Shown here: positions 38,853 to 48,758 of the stretch, one piece after another
Layout of the letters: every line of letters starts with the position of its first letter
How positions within the stretch are numbered: the stretch's first letter is position 1
From: Vibrio brasiliensis LMG 20546
Lineage (GTDB): Bacteria > Pseudomonadota > Gammaproteobacteria > Enterobacterales > Vibrionaceae
Assembly (NCBI RefSeq): GCF_000189255.1
Contig: NZ_AEVS01000089.1
Location: 1-56,512, forward strand
Direction of reading: 5' to 3'
Length of the DNA: 56,512 bases
Position numbers and translations under genes: made by a program
Notes under the pieces: model-generated
Database searches by the model: none
What the model was told of the DNA's origin: nothing
What the model saw: only the letters and a program-made list of their open reading frames with translations

Positions 38853-39557
38853 ATGTTAGCGCAAAGGGTAGCAAAATACATCGCGGACCTGTTGCCAGTG
38901 CATTGTGAGATTTGTTGTCTTGAAGTCGGGCGAAAGAGTTCTATTGGCGGGTTTTGTCACTATTGCCGTCACTACTTTCAGCCGCTTCCAAGGTGCCAGA
39001 CGTGCGGTTTACCTATGGTCGCAGAGGTAGTTGCATGTGGAGAGTGCCTTAAACATCCACCGATTTGGCATCGCGTTTATTGTGTTGGCGATTACCAGCC
39101 TCCACTATCTAGCTATGTTTACCGTTTTAAATATCAGGGACAGTTTTGGCAGACCGGAAAGCTGTCATCATTACTCGCGACAAGAATTGACCAGCCAGCA
39201 CAATTACTGACCAGTGTGCCGATGCACTGGCGGCGCTATTGGCGACGTGGCTATAACCAGAGTGAGATGCTGGCGAGTTCATTGGCAAGCAGGCTTGAAC
39301 TACCTTATCAGTCGCTATTTAGACGAGTTCGAGCGACACCTCCTCAGGCAGGGCTAAACAGAGCTCATCGGAAAGACAATTTGCGCGGTGCGTTTTCGAT
39401 AAAATCACGGCCACTTGCTGTCGAACATGTCGCCATAGTTGATGATGTTCTCACTACAGGCAGTACAGTGTATCATTTATGCAAACTACTGCTTGATGCG
39501 GGCGTCAAAACCGTTGATATTTACTGCATCTGCCGCACTCCTGAACCAGCAAGTTAG
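38853..39557 (+). CDS. comF: ComF/GntX-family phosphoribosyltransferase-like protein
   Basis: 234-residue protein. The N-terminal zinc-finger region has several Cys pairs (CEIC, CHYC, CQTC, CGEC), and the C-terminal PRTase fold has the PRPP loop VAIVDDVLTTGSTV. Relatives include ComF of competence systems and E. coli GntX, required for use of DNA as a nutrient. I choose ATG at 38853 because TTGGAG lies about seven bases upstream; a TTG 39 bases earlier lacks a binding site. In naturally competent vibrios ComF belongs to the DNA uptake set. Confidence 0.9.
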   Translation: MLAQRVAKYIADLLPVHCEICCLEVGRKSSIGGFCHYCRHYFQPLPRCQTCGLPMVAEVVACGECLKHPPIWHRVYCVGDYQPPLSSYVYRFKYQGQFWQTGKLSSLLATRIDQPAQLLTSVPMHWRRYWRRGYNQSEMLASSLASRLELPYQSLFRRVRATPPQAGLNRAHRKDNLRGAFSIKSRPLAVEHVAIVDDVLTTGSTVYHLCKLLLDAGVKTVDIYCICRTPEPAS

Positions 39558-39643
39558 CCGAATTTGACTAAAATGCTAGATCTCTCAGCGTTCAGGAGTA
39601 GAATGGTCAACTAATAGCCTACAAAATTACTCAGGTATTCGTC

Positions 39644-40231
39644 GTGTCAAATACAATTACTATTACTGAAACTGCCCAAAAACACTTTGCTAACCTGTTG
39701 GGTCAGCAACCTGACGGCACTAATATTCGTGTATTCGTTGTTAACCCTGGAACTCAGAATGCTGAATGTGGTGTATCTTACTGCCCACCTGAAGCGGTTG
39801 AAGCTACGGATACTGAGCTAGCATTTGAAAGTTTCTCTGCTTATGTTGATGAGTTGAGCCTGCCATTCCTGGAAGACGCGGAAATTGATTTCGTAACAGA
39901 TAAAATGGGCTCACAACTTACTCTGAAGGCTCCAAACGCGAAAATGCGTAAAGTCTCTGATGATGCTCCGCTTGTAGAACGTGTAGAGTATGTGATTCAG
40001 ACTCAGGTGAACCCTCAGCTTGCGGGTCACGGTGGCCACGTTAACCTGGTAGAAATCACTGAAGAGGGCGTTGCTATCGTTGCGTTCGGCGGTGGTTGTA
40101 ACGGTTGTTCAATGGTTGATGTAACACTAAAAGAAGGCATCGAGAAAGAGCTACTACAGCAGTTTGAAGGTGAACTGTCTGCAGTACGTGATGCGACTGA
40201 ACATGACCGTGGTGAGCACTCTTACTACTAA
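39644..40231 (+). CDS. nfuA: Fe-S biogenesis protein NfuA, GTG start
   Basis: 195-residue iron-sulfur carrier. The N-terminal half is a degenerate A-type scaffold domain. The C-terminal Nfu domain has the cluster-binding CxxC in GGGCNGCSM. The start is GTG, giving [12 protein letters not shown], the common Vibrio N terminus. It delivers 4Fe-4S clusters under oxidative stress or iron limitation. It ends at a terminator (40260-40290) and follows comF and bioH, as in E. coli. Confidence 0.97.
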   Translation: MSNTITITETAQKHFANLLGQQPDGTNIRVFVVNPGTQNAECGVSYCPPEAVEATDTELAFESFSAYVDELSLPFLEDAEIDFVTDKMGSQLTLKAPNAKMRKVSDDAPLVERVEYVIQTQVNPQLAGHGGHVNLVEITEEGVAIVAFGGGCNGCSMVDVTLKEGIEKELLQQFEGELSAVRDATEHDRGEHSYY

Positions 40232-40259
40232 TAGGTTCATTTAACCGAATGAAATACAT

Positions 40260-40290
40260 AGGGTTGGCTGTTGTGCCAACCCTTTTTTTT
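40260..40290 (+). terminator. nfuA intrinsic terminator
   Basis: AGGGTTGGC pairs with GCCAACCCT around a six-base loop and is followed by eight T. It lies 29 bases past the nfuA stop. Confidence 0.92.
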
Positions 40291-40353
40291 GTTTTCAAAG
40301 CGGTTTAATTTCTCATATATTAATAACTTCAACTTTCGCAAAGGAGCAAGCTT

Positions 40354-40902
40354 GTGGCTAAACGGACTCCACCAGAAATTCTGGCCAAGAATACGGTCGC
40401 ACAATCTCGGCTATTTACCATTGAAGCGTTGGATCTACGCTTTAGCAATGGTGAAGAGCGCACCTATGAACGAATGAAGCCTAGTGGTCGCAATGCAGTG
40501 ATGATGGTTCCTGTAACGGCTCAAGGGGATATTTTGCTTGTTCGAGAGTATGCCGCTGGTACGGAGCGTTATGAGCTTGGTTTTCCTAAAGGTTTGATCG
40601 ATGCGGGAGAAACACCGCAACAAGCCGCGGAACGTGAATTGAAAGAAGAGATCGGTTTTGGTGCCCGTAAATTAACACCTTTAAAAGAGGTCGTACTGGC
40701 GCCGTCCTATTTCTCAAGCAAAATGACCCTATTCATTGCTGAGGATCTATACTCAGAGCAATTGGAAGGTGATGAACCTGAACCATTAGAAGTGGTTCGT
40801 TGGCCTCTGGCGCAAGCAGAAGAGTTACTAACGCACCTCGATTTCAGTGAAGCGCGCAGTATTACCGCGTTATTACTGACTCTACAAAGACTAAAACCAT
40901 AA
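40354..40902 (+). CDS. nudE: ADP compounds hydrolase NudE, GTG start
   Basis: 182-residue Nudix hydrolase acting on ADP-ribose, NADH and related dinucleotides. The Nudix box is intact: GLIDAGETPQQAAEREL followed by KEEIGF gives GX5EX7REUXEEXGU. The GTG start has AAGGAG about eight bases upstream. It lies 65 bases before cysQ on the same strand, the conserved nudE-cysQ pair. Confidence 0.95.
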   Translation: MAKRTPPEILAKNTVAQSRLFTIEALDLRFSNGEERTYERMKPSGRNAVMMVPVTAQGDILLVREYAAGTERYELGFPKGLIDAGETPQQAAERELKEEIGFGARKLTPLKEVVLAPSYFSSKMTLFIAEDLYSEQLEGDEPEPLEVVRWPLAQAEELLTHLDFSEARSITALLLTLQRLKP

Positions 40903-40967
40903 TGATTGTCTCCCTTGATTAATGAGCCTGTCGAGGGAGCCAATAAGTAGAGTGCTAAGGATTTTTT

Positions 40968-41795
40968 ATGCCAATAACAAAAGACCTCTCGCATCATTTG
41001 CCTGCAGTGATTGAGATTGCCCGTTCGGCAGGGCAGTTGATTCTCGATATCTACGAGAAAAAAGAGTACGAAGAATTTACCAAGAGTGATGAAACTCCTG
41101 TTACCAGCGCTGATATTGCCGCGCATAAGCTGATCGTTGAGAAGCTGACTGAGCTGACTCCCGATATCCCAGTGTTATCTGAAGAAGCTGCAGACATTAG
41201 TCTGGATAAACGTTCTCAGTGGAGCCGCTACTGGTTAGTTGACCCGCTGGATGGTACCCAAGAGTTCATTGCCCGTAGTGGTGATTTTGCAACGATTATC
41301 GCGCTGGTAGAGAACCACAAACCTGTCATGGGCGTCGTTTATGGTCCCGTCTCTGGTGTCACTTATTACGCATACCAAGGTAAAGGCGCGTGGAAGATCC
41401 CCGATCTAAGTGAAAGTGTGCGGATCAAGACACATCAGCATGATGGTCAAAAGAGCCCTATCGCCATAGCGATCAGTCGTCGCCAGGACATCAACCGCAT
41501 TACTAGCCGTATGAGCTGTGGCTGGAACTATGATTTGGTTCCACTCGGTTCTGCAGCATTGAAAGCCTGTCTGGTTGCTGAAGGAGCCGTAGATTGCTAT
41601 CTGCGTCTAGGCCCTACTGGCGAATGGGATACCGCTGCGACTCAATGTATTGTTGAGGAAGCGGGTGGACGTATCCTGAGTACGCTACTGGAGCCGCTGT
41701 CATACAACGAGCGGGATACCTTAGAGAACCCTAACTTTATTGTGCTGGGTGACGAGAGCCTGCCGTGGGACGAAATTCTTCAGGTTAAGGACTGA
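40968..41795 (+). CDS. cysQ: 3'(2'),5'-bisphosphate nucleotidase CysQ
   Basis: 275-residue inositol-monophosphatase-fold enzyme that hydrolyses PAP to AMP, removing an inhibitory by-product of sulfate assimilation. Metal-binding motifs are DPLDGTQEF, the EEAAD segment and EWDTAA near the C terminus. The TGA stop is followed at once by repeat copy 2, which fills the gap to the convergent recG. Confidence 0.96.
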   Translation: MPITKDLSHHLPAVIEIARSAGQLILDIYEKKEYEEFTKSDETPVTSADIAAHKLIVEKLTELTPDIPVLSEEAADISLDKRSQWSRYWLVDPLDGTQEFIARSGDFATIIALVENHKPVMGVVYGPVSGVTYYAYQGKGAWKIPDLSESVRIKTHQHDGQKSPIAIAISRRQDINRITSRMSCGWNYDLVPLGSAALKACLVAEGAVDCYLRLGPTGEWDTAATQCIVEEAGGRILSTLLEPLSYNERDTLENPNFIVLGDESLPWDEILQVKD

Positions 41796-41986
41796 GAGAG
41801 TTTTGAGAGTGGACTTCGTCCTGCGAGAATTTAGAGCGCTTCGCTTCGAGATCGGGCTTCGCCCTTCGAGAGGTGCGCGTTATAACTGCTGCGTAGGTAT
41901 CTGATACAGAGTTTTTTGTTAGGGACTTACGTCTTAAATACAGAAAAAGGTTGACGCCTTAACGTCAACCTTTTCTCGCATCTCGC
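41796..41986. repeat. Composite intergenic repeat, copy 2 (fills the whole cysQ-recG gap)
   Basis: Begins right after the cysQ TGA and ends inside the recG stop complement. It carries mini-hairpins GGACTTCGTCC (41811-41821) and GGGCTTCGCCC (41854-41864), an AGCGCTTCGCTT module between them, the middle block shared with copy 1, the GGTTGACG stem and two heptamers (TTCTCGC then ATCTCGC, 41973-41986). The last base of the second heptamer is the first base of the recG stop complement. Confidence 0.88.
41945..41974. terminator. Bidirectional terminator between cysQ and recG
   Basis: A 12-base-pair stem AAAAGGTTGACG / CGTCAACCTTTT with a six-base loop, with A and T tracts at both sides, lies between convergent gene ends. 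It is the copy 2 version of the terminator at 330-358. Confidence 0.88.
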
Positions 41987-44064
41987 TATGCTTTCGAATA
42001 AACATCCCTCTCACCCAACCAGCGATCGATAATCGCGGCGGCATTGTCCGGATAATTATCGTGAATATGACGCGCAATGCGTTGAACTTCTGGGATCAGG
42101 CGCTGGTCTCGTACTAAGTCGGCGATTTTGAAATCGGCCATACCAGTCTGTTTGGTGCCGAGCAGTTCGCCGGGACCACGAATCTCCAGATCTCTCTGGG
42201 CAATGACAAAACCATCGTTACTTTCTCTGAGCACGCCTAAGCGTTTTTGAGCGGTTTTCGACAGCGGAGAGTGATAGAGCAGGACACAGTGACTCGCGAC
42301 GCTACCACGTCCTACACGACCTCTGAGCTGGTGAAGCTGAGCCAAGCCCAGACGTTCTGGGTTTTCGATAATCATTAAGCTTGAGTTTGGCACATCCACA
42401 CCGACTTCAATGACTGTGGTCGCGACCAACAGATGGAGCTTATTGTCTTTAAAGTCCTGCATGACGGCTTGCTTTTCTGCGGGTTTCATTCGGCCGTGCA
42501 CTAAGCCGATCTTCACATCAGGCAGTTTTCGTTGTAACTCTTCGGCGGTATCCGCGGCTGCCTGCGCTTCGAGAACTTCCGATTCATCAATCAGAGTACA
42601 CACCCAATAGGCTTGTTTACCTTCATTCAGGCAGGCGTTACGCACTCGTTCAACGATGTCATCTCGTTTGGTATCGGGAATCGCGACGGTCTGAATCGGC
42701 GTTCGGCCCGGTGGTAGTTCATCGATCACTGACGTTTCCAGATCGGCGTAGGCTGTCATTGCCAGAGTGCGTGGGATCGGAGTTGCCGTCATAATCAATT
42801 GGTGAGGGTAAGCGCCTTGTTTAGCGCCTTTCTCTCGTAGCTCAAGTCGCTGGTGGACACCGAAACGGTGCTGTTCATCGATGATTACCAGAGCTAAATG
42901 GTCGAATTCAACGTGCTCCTGAAACAGGGCATGAGTACCAACGACCATCTGAGCTTCACCACTGGCAATTTTTGTCAGCTCTGCCTCTTTGGCCTTGCCC
43001 TTCAGTTTTCCTGCAAGCCAGCCGACCTTGATACCCATTGGTTCAAACCAGTTAGCGAAGTTGATCGCGTGTTGCTCAGCAAGTAGCTCTGTTGGTGCCA
43101 TTAATGCCACTTGATAGCCATGTTCAAGGGCTCGAAGCGCTGCCAGTGCGGCAACCAACGTTTTACCTGAGCCTACATCGCCCTGAACCAAACGCATCAT
43201 AGGGTGAGGTTTCACTAGATCCTGTTCGATTTCCTCAACCACGCGACTCTGGGCGTTGGTCGGTGAAAAAGGGAGTTGGTCAAGCAACTGTTGCTTAAGT
43301 TTGTTTGCGACTGGTAGCGGCAAGGCTGCATCTTGCTGCCCTTTACTACGTACCGACAGCATAGATAGGTTCTGCGCTAACAACTCTTCGATGATAAGAC
43401 GAATTTGTGCTGGATGTTTCCCTTGATCAAACTGGTCCAGATCGATACTTGGCGGCGGTCGATGAATGGTATGCAGTGCTTGTGTAAGTGTGGTCTGGTG
43501 GTCGTAAAGTCCGCTCGGCAGCAACTCTTGTACTGCTGCTTTGTCGAGTAGCTCTAATGCTTGGTCTGTCAGGTTGCGCAGGGTTATCTGTCTTAATCCA
43601 TCGGTGGTCGGATAGACAGGTGTTAGCGACTGTTCAACTTCGGCGCTTTGGTTCGGAGCATAGAATTTGTAGTCAGGATGAACGATCTCTAACCCGTAGC
43701 CGCCACGTTTAATTTCGCCATACGCATGAACCGTCTTACCCTCTGCGAAGTTGTTTTTCATCGCCGCGGTAAAGTTAAAGAAGCGTAGGGTAATAGTGCC
43801 ATTGCCATCGCTAATTTTGACAGTAAGCATTTTGCGTTTGCCAAACAGAGTATCAACACTCATCACCTTGCCCTGCACGGCCGCCCACAGGCCTGCATGA
43901 AGCTTGACGATAGGGTAGATACGAGTGCGATCTTCGTAACGTAAAGGTAGATGAAATAGCAGGTCTTGAACTGAGTTGAGGCCCACTTTAGCGAGCTTTT
44001 CTGCTACTTTGGCACCAACACCAGTCAGAGAAGTCAGAGGGATGGCAGATAACAGTTGCGACAT
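41986..44064 (-). CDS. recG: ATP-dependent DNA helicase RecG
   Basis: 692-residue branch-migration helicase that rescues stalled replication forks. The N-terminal wedge/OB domain (about 60-160) precedes the superfamily 2 helicase core with Walker A GDVGSGKT, the DEQHRFG box in place of DEAD, motif III TATPIPRT and motif VI QLRGRVGRG. The C-terminal end YSKA resembles E. coli (YSNA), so the neighbouring repeat has not truncated the protein. It is separated from trmH by 331 bases containing repeat copy 3, so a promoter of its own is likely. Confidence 0.97.
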   Translation of the reverse strand: MSQLLSAIPLTSLTGVGAKVAEKLAKVGLNSVQDLLFHLPLRYEDRTRIYPIVKLHAGLWAAVQGKVMSVDTLFGKRKMLTVKISDGNGTITLRFFNFTAAMKNNFAEGKTVHAYGEIKRGGYGLEIVHPDYKFYAPNQSAEVEQSLTPVYPTTDGLRQITLRNLTDQALELLDKAAVQELLPSGLYDHQTTLTQALHTIHRPPPSIDLDQFDQGKHPAQIRLIIEELLAQNLSMLSVRSKGQQDAALPLPVANKLKQQLLDQLPFSPTNAQSRVVEEIEQDLVKPHPMMRLVQGDVGSGKTLVAALAALRALEHGYQVALMAPTELLAEQHAINFANWFEPMGIKVGWLAGKLKGKAKEAELTKIASGEAQMVVGTHALFQEHVEFDHLALVIIDEQHRFGVHQRLELREKGAKQGAYPHQLIMTATPIPRTLAMTAYADLETSVIDELPPGRTPIQTVAIPDTKRDDIVERVRNACLNEGKQAYWVCTLIDESEVLEAQAAADTAEELQRKLPDVKIGLVHGRMKPAEKQAVMQDFKDNKLHLLVATTVIEVGVDVPNSSLMIIENPERLGLAQLHQLRGRVGRGSVASHCVLLYHSPLSKTAQKRLGVLRESNDGFVIAQRDLEIRGPGELLGTKQTGMADFKIADLVRDQRLIPEVQRIARHIHDNYPDNAAAIIDRWLGERDVYSKA

Positions 44065-44143
44065 ACAAAGCTCGGTAAGTTATTAGTGAGTAGGCAAATT
44101 GCCTTAATAGTTAACCATTGGGCTGTGTTTTTGTACAGGAAAA

Positions 44144-44396
44144 AATGAAGAGCGAAGAGCAGGTTGCGCCCTGAGAGAATCTAGAACGCTTCGCTCCGAG
44201 AACGGGCTTCGCCCTACGAGATTTTAGAACGGACTTTGTCCTTCGAGAGGATCTTGTGGTGAGAGAGTCGAAAGTTGCAGGCAGTGCTGGCTAATATTTA
44301 AGTTTGATTGTCTGAATTTAAAAGAAAAGGGTTGGCACTGTGTGTCAACCCTTCCAAGACTTTCTCGCTTCTCGCTTCTCGCTTCTCGCTTCTCGC
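44144..44396. repeat. Composite intergenic repeat, copy 3 (five TTCTCGC heptamers)
   Basis: Lies between recG (start 44064) and trmH (stop 44396), both minus strand. Modules: a decayed GGTTGCGCCC, an AACGCTTCGCTC element, GGGCTTCGCCC (44204-44214), GGACTTTGTCC (44231-44241), about 85 bases of unrelated sequence in place of the middle block, a terminator stem, and five perfect TTCTCGC units at 44362-44396. The final C of the array is the first base of the trmH stop complement. Confidence 0.85.
44323..44353 (-). terminator. trmH intrinsic terminator in repeat copy 3
   Basis: A 12-base-pair stem AAGGGTTGGCAC / GTGTCAACCCTT (one G-T pair) with a three-base loop is followed on the minus strand by TTCTTTTAAA. 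It lies about 43 bases past the trmH stop. Confidence 0.8.
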
Positions 44397-45079
44397 TACT
44401 TTTTCTGCATCTCTGCCCACCAGTCGTCATCTGCAACGATCTGGCCTTGGTCATCAAGAGGTGGGTAGGCAAGTCCTTTGCGTTTCGCGACTTTGGCTAA
44501 TACAGGGTGGCCGCGTTCAAACAGCAGGCGGTGGATAGTTTCTTCTGGTACTGAGCTGGTTTCATTGTCATACATACCAGCTGCCTGACGTTGACGTTGT
44601 GCTTCATACAGAATAACGGCACTGGCAACCGAGACATTGAGCGACTGAACCATACCAATCATTGGAATGATAATATCCTGATCAGCAAGCTGTTTTGCCT
44701 TCTCTGAAGCACCGACTTTTTCGCTACCCAGAATGATTGCGGTTGGTTTGGTGTAGTCAATCTCGCGGAAGTCGACTGCAGTATCAGATAGGTTGGTGAC
44801 CAGTACCTGCATACCTTGTGATTTTAGCTCAGTGATCGCTTCTTCAATCGAGTCGTGTGTTTCGACATCTACCCAGTTTCTTGCGCCAGCAGAGGTGTGA
44901 CTAAGGGTACGCATCTCATTAGGCCAGACTGCATGAATCTTATGGATGCCTGTTGCATCTGCAGTACGGATGACTGCTGAAACGTTGTTAGGTTTGTGGA
45001 CTTCTTCAAGGCACAGCGTCAGGTCAGCCTGGCGAGCTTTCAGGACTTGTTGGATTCGGTTGTAGCGTTCTAAATTCAT
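44396..45079 (-). CDS. trmH: tRNA (guanosine-18-2'-O)-methyltransferase TrmH
   Basis: 227-residue SPOUT-class methyltransferase that makes Gm18 in the D-loop of tRNAs. The knotted SAM-binding region is visible in NNVSAVIRTADA, AIILGSEKVGAS and IPMIGMVQSLNVSVA. I choose ATG at 45077-45079 (MNLERYNRI); a start 36 bases earlier lies in the spoT terminator stem region and gives 12 extra residues unlike the family. It lies downstream of spoT behind a terminator, and its stop codon abuts repeat copy 3. Confidence 0.95.
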   Translation of the reverse strand: MNLERYNRIQQVLKARQADLTLCLEEVHKPNNVSAVIRTADATGIHKIHAVWPNEMRTLSHTSAGARNWVDVETHDSIEEAITELKSQGMQVLVTNLSDTAVDFREIDYTKPTAIILGSEKVGASEKAKQLADQDIIIPMIGMVQSLNVSVASAVILYEAQRQRQAAGMYDNETSSVPEETIHRLLFERGHPVLAKVAKRKGLAYPPLDDQGQIVADDDWWAEMQKK

Positions 45080-45094
45080 AATCTTATACAAAAC

Positions 45095-45124
45095 AAAAGC
45101 CCTTGAAACGGTCATTTCAAGGGC
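45095..45124 (-). terminator. spoT terminator / attenuator before trmH
   Basis: GCCCTTGAAA (45099-45108) pairs with TTTCAAGGGC (45115-45124) around a six-base loop, followed on the minus strand by TTTTGTTTTG. It lies 22 bases past the spoT stop and 16 bases before the trmH start, so trmH is expressed by read-through or from a promoter inside spoT. Confidence 0.85.
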
Positions 45125-45146
45125 AATGAATAATCAAATCAGAGTA

Positions 45147-47267
45147 TTAGTTCTTACGTCGGCGAACTTTCAGTGTCTGTGGCATTGCTTTTATCTTACG
45201 CATGATACCAGCAAGATGGACACGATCTTTGGTTGTCAGTAGAACGGTTACCGTATACAAGCGACCGTCACGTTCTTCAGTCGACAGACCATGGATATTA
45301 GAGCCTGTTTTAGAGATGACATTAGTCAGTTCTGCCAGCGCTCCTTGACGGTTTTGTACGTCAACGGTGACTTCGGTAATGAACTCTTTGTCGTAATCTT
45401 CCGACCACTCTACCGCCATGTACTTATCAGGTTCTTTCTGATAGCCACGTACGTTTGGACACATTTCTCGGTGGACAACCAATCCACGACCCGGAGAGAC
45501 GTGAGCAATAATGTGATCGTCTGGAATAGGATGACAACAGTTAGCAAACGTTAGCAGAATACCTTCAGCACCGCGGATAGGCAGTTTCTTCTTATTGCCA
45601 TCGGTGTTGCTGTCGATTTCAGTCAGTTCATCAGCGTCACCCAGAAGACGACGTGCGATAACAATGCTCATCAGTTCGCCAAGGCCAATATCTGCCAGTA
45701 AGTCATCAATTGATTCGACTTTCAGGTCACCAAGAACGTGAGCTATGTTCTCTTCACTGATATCAGAGAGTGAGCGTTCACCCAGCGCATGATTAAGCAG
45801 GCGACGGCCAAGAGTAATCGACTCTTCGCGACGCATGGTTTTCAGAACCTGACGGATCTTAGTGCGAGCACGCGAGGTAACAACATAGTTGAGCCAAGCT
45901 GCGTTAGGGCGAGCTCCCGGAGCACTGATGATCTCAATAGTCTGACCATTTTTAAGCGACTTGCTTAGTGGGTACGGGTTGCGGTCAACACGTGCGCCAA
46001 CACAGGTATTACCGACATCGGTATGTACCGCGTATGCGAAGTCAACGGCAGTTGCCCCAACTGGCAGTTCAACAATACGTCCTTTAGGCGTGAAGACGTA
46101 AATCTCATCAGGGAATAGATCGGATTTGACGTTTTCAATGAACTCAAATGAGTTGCCGGCGCTTTGTTGTAGCTCAAGCAGGCTTTGCATCCAACGCTGA
46201 GCTTTCACTTGAGCAGTCGTGCCAGTGCGCTCTCCGTTACCTTTGTATGACCAGTGCGCAGCGACACCTTTGTCCGCCATCTGGTCCATATCTTCGGTAC
46301 GGATTTGTACTTCAACAGGTACGCCGTGAGGGCCGACCATTGAAGTATGAATGGATTGGTAGCCGTTGGCTTTTGGTACCGCGATGTAGTCTTTCATACG
46401 CCCTGGACGTGGCTTGTAAAGACTGTGCACCTGACCAAGTACGCGGTAGCAGGTATCTGCATCTTCAACGACAACACGGAAAGCGTAGATGTCCATAATG
46501 GTATGGAAGCGTTGCTCTTTGGTCTTCATCTTGTTGTAGATGGAGAACAGGTTTTTCTCTCGACCAAATACACGCGCGTTAAGACCTACCTCATCGAGGC
46601 GGCCTTCAATCTCATCATGGATGCGCTGAATCATCTCTTTACGGTTACCACGAGCCGATTTTACTACCTCTTTTAGTACGCGATAGCGATTAGGGTAGAG
46701 AGCTTCAAAACCAAGTTCTTCTAATTCGGTTTTGATGTTGTGGATACCAAGGCGGTGTGCCAATGGAGAGTAGATTTCAAGAGTCTCACGTGCGATACGA
46801 CGTTTTTTGTCAGGGCGAAGCGCGCCCAAAGTACGCATGTTGTGAGTACGGTCAGCGAGTTTGATAAGAATAACGCGGATGTCTTGCACCATGGCAAGAA
46901 CCATCTTACGGAAGTTTTCAGCCTGAGCTTCCTTGCGATCGCGAAACTTAAGCTTATCAAGCTTAGAAACGCCATCCACGAGTTCAGCAACGGTAGTGCC
47001 AAATTGAGCTTCTAGCTCTTCTTTGGTGACTTCTGTGTCTTCAATAACGTCGTGAAGCAGAGCTGCTTGAAGTGTTTCAATATCTAGGCGCATTTCAGCC
47101 AGGATACGAGCAACAGCAACAGGGTGGATGATATATGGTTCACCGCTAGAGCGGGTTTGCCCTTCATGGGCGTCTTTCGCTACCACATAAGATTGACGCA
47201 GAGCCTCAATTTGAGGCTCTGTTAGGTATTCTTGGGCAACGTCTTTGAGGCTATCAAATAGATACAA
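45147..47267 (-). CDS. spoT: Bifunctional (p)ppGpp synthetase/hydrolase SpoT
   Basis: 706-residue alarmone enzyme. Domain order: HD hydrolase (about 20-200, with LLHDVIEDTE), synthetase (about 230-350, with MKDYIAVPKANGYQS), TGS (about 385-445) and C-terminal ACT (about 630-704). The HD motif is intact, so hydrolysis is expected. It begins 40 bases after rpoZ in the standard rpoZ-spoT order and ends at a strong terminator before trmH. Confidence 0.97.
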   Translation of the reverse strand: MYLFDSLKDVAQEYLTEPQIEALRQSYVVAKDAHEGQTRSSGEPYIIHPVAVARILAEMRLDIETLQAALLHDVIEDTEVTKEELEAQFGTTVAELVDGVSKLDKLKFRDRKEAQAENFRKMVLAMVQDIRVILIKLADRTHNMRTLGALRPDKKRRIARETLEIYSPLAHRLGIHNIKTELEELGFEALYPNRYRVLKEVVKSARGNRKEMIQRIHDEIEGRLDEVGLNARVFGREKNLFSIYNKMKTKEQRFHTIMDIYAFRVVVEDADTCYRVLGQVHSLYKPRPGRMKDYIAVPKANGYQSIHTSMVGPHGVPVEVQIRTEDMDQMADKGVAAHWSYKGNGERTGTTAQVKAQRWMQSLLELQQSAGNSFEFIENVKSDLFPDEIYVFTPKGRIVELPVGATAVDFAYAVHTDVGNTCVGARVDRNPYPLSKSLKNGQTIEIISAPGARPNAAWLNYVVTSRARTKIRQVLKTMRREESITLGRRLLNHALGERSLSDISEENIAHVLGDLKVESIDDLLADIGLGELMSIVIARRLLGDADELTEIDSNTDGNKKKLPIRGAEGILLTFANCCHPIPDDHIIAHVSPGRGLVVHREMCPNVRGYQKEPDKYMAVEWSEDYDKEFITEVTVDVQNRQGALAELTNVISKTGSNIHGLSTEERDGRLYTVTVLLTTKDRVHLAGIMRKIKAMPQTLKVRRRKN

Positions 47268-47307
47268 ATTTTAGGCCCGGAAGATAGTTGTTGAAGAGAA
47301 GGTCTAA

Positions 47308-47580
47308 TTAACGGCTGTGAGCAATGCTGCTAACAGCTGCTAGTTCAGCCGCTTCTTGCTCTTGCTGCTCTTGACGCTCACGTGCATCAAGGATCTCTTT
47401 AGTGATAAGACCTTCTTCGATTTCGCGTAGAGCGATAACCGTTTGCTTATCATTCTCTTCTGGCACTAGTGAATCTTTGCCACCAGTTTGCATTTGACGA
47501 GCGCGGCGTGCCGCAATTAGAACTAGGTCGAAACGGTTGCCAACTTTTTCAACAGCGTCTTGAACAGTTACGCGTGCCAT
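47308..47580 (-). CDS. rpoZ: RNA polymerase omega subunit
   Basis: 90-residue omega subunit (E. coli 91), recognised by [20 protein letters not shown] and the [10 protein letters not shown] segment that wraps the beta-prime subunit. It assists assembly of RNA polymerase and forms part of one ppGpp site, which suits its place before spoT. It lies 76 bases after gmk. Confidence 0.98.
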   Translation of the reverse strand: MARVTVQDAVEKVGNRFDLVLIAARRARQMQTGGKDSLVPEENDKQTVIALREIEEGLITKEILDARERQEQQEQEAAELAAVSSIAHSR

Positions 47581-47656
47581 GAGAACTCCAAATTAGTTAA
47601 CTAAAATTTTGAATGACGAGAAATTATACAGGGTGTACCTTCCTAGTGTCTAGGAC

Positions 47657-48640
<984 letters not shown>

Positions 48641-48757
48641 ATGAGTAGCAACCGAGTAAAGCCGTCTCACGCGACTCTCTTATTCAGGTTGGTGTTATTG
48701 GTTTTTCTTATCAGTAATTGCTCATATTCATCTGGTTATTGTTTAGGTGCTACGTGA
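48641..48757 (+). CDS. Candidate 38-residue hydrophobic peptide upstream of the DUF1800 gene
   Basis: ATG at 48641 opens a 38-codon frame ending in TGA at 48755-48757. The product has a basic N terminus, a hydrophobic run LLFRLVLLVFLISNC and a short polar tail, like a signal or small membrane peptide. The TGA sits one base before the ATG at 48759 of the next gene, allowing translational coupling. No good ribosome binding site is visible, so it may be a chance frame. Confidence 0.3.
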   Translation: MSSNRVKPSHATLLFRLVLLVFLISNCSYSSGYCLGAT

Positions 48758-48758
48758 T

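Noticed and set aside
41986-42000. Repeat insertion truncating recG or trmH
   Set aside because: RecG still ends in a YSxA-type terminus as in E. coli and TrmH has family length, so the element follows natural ends.
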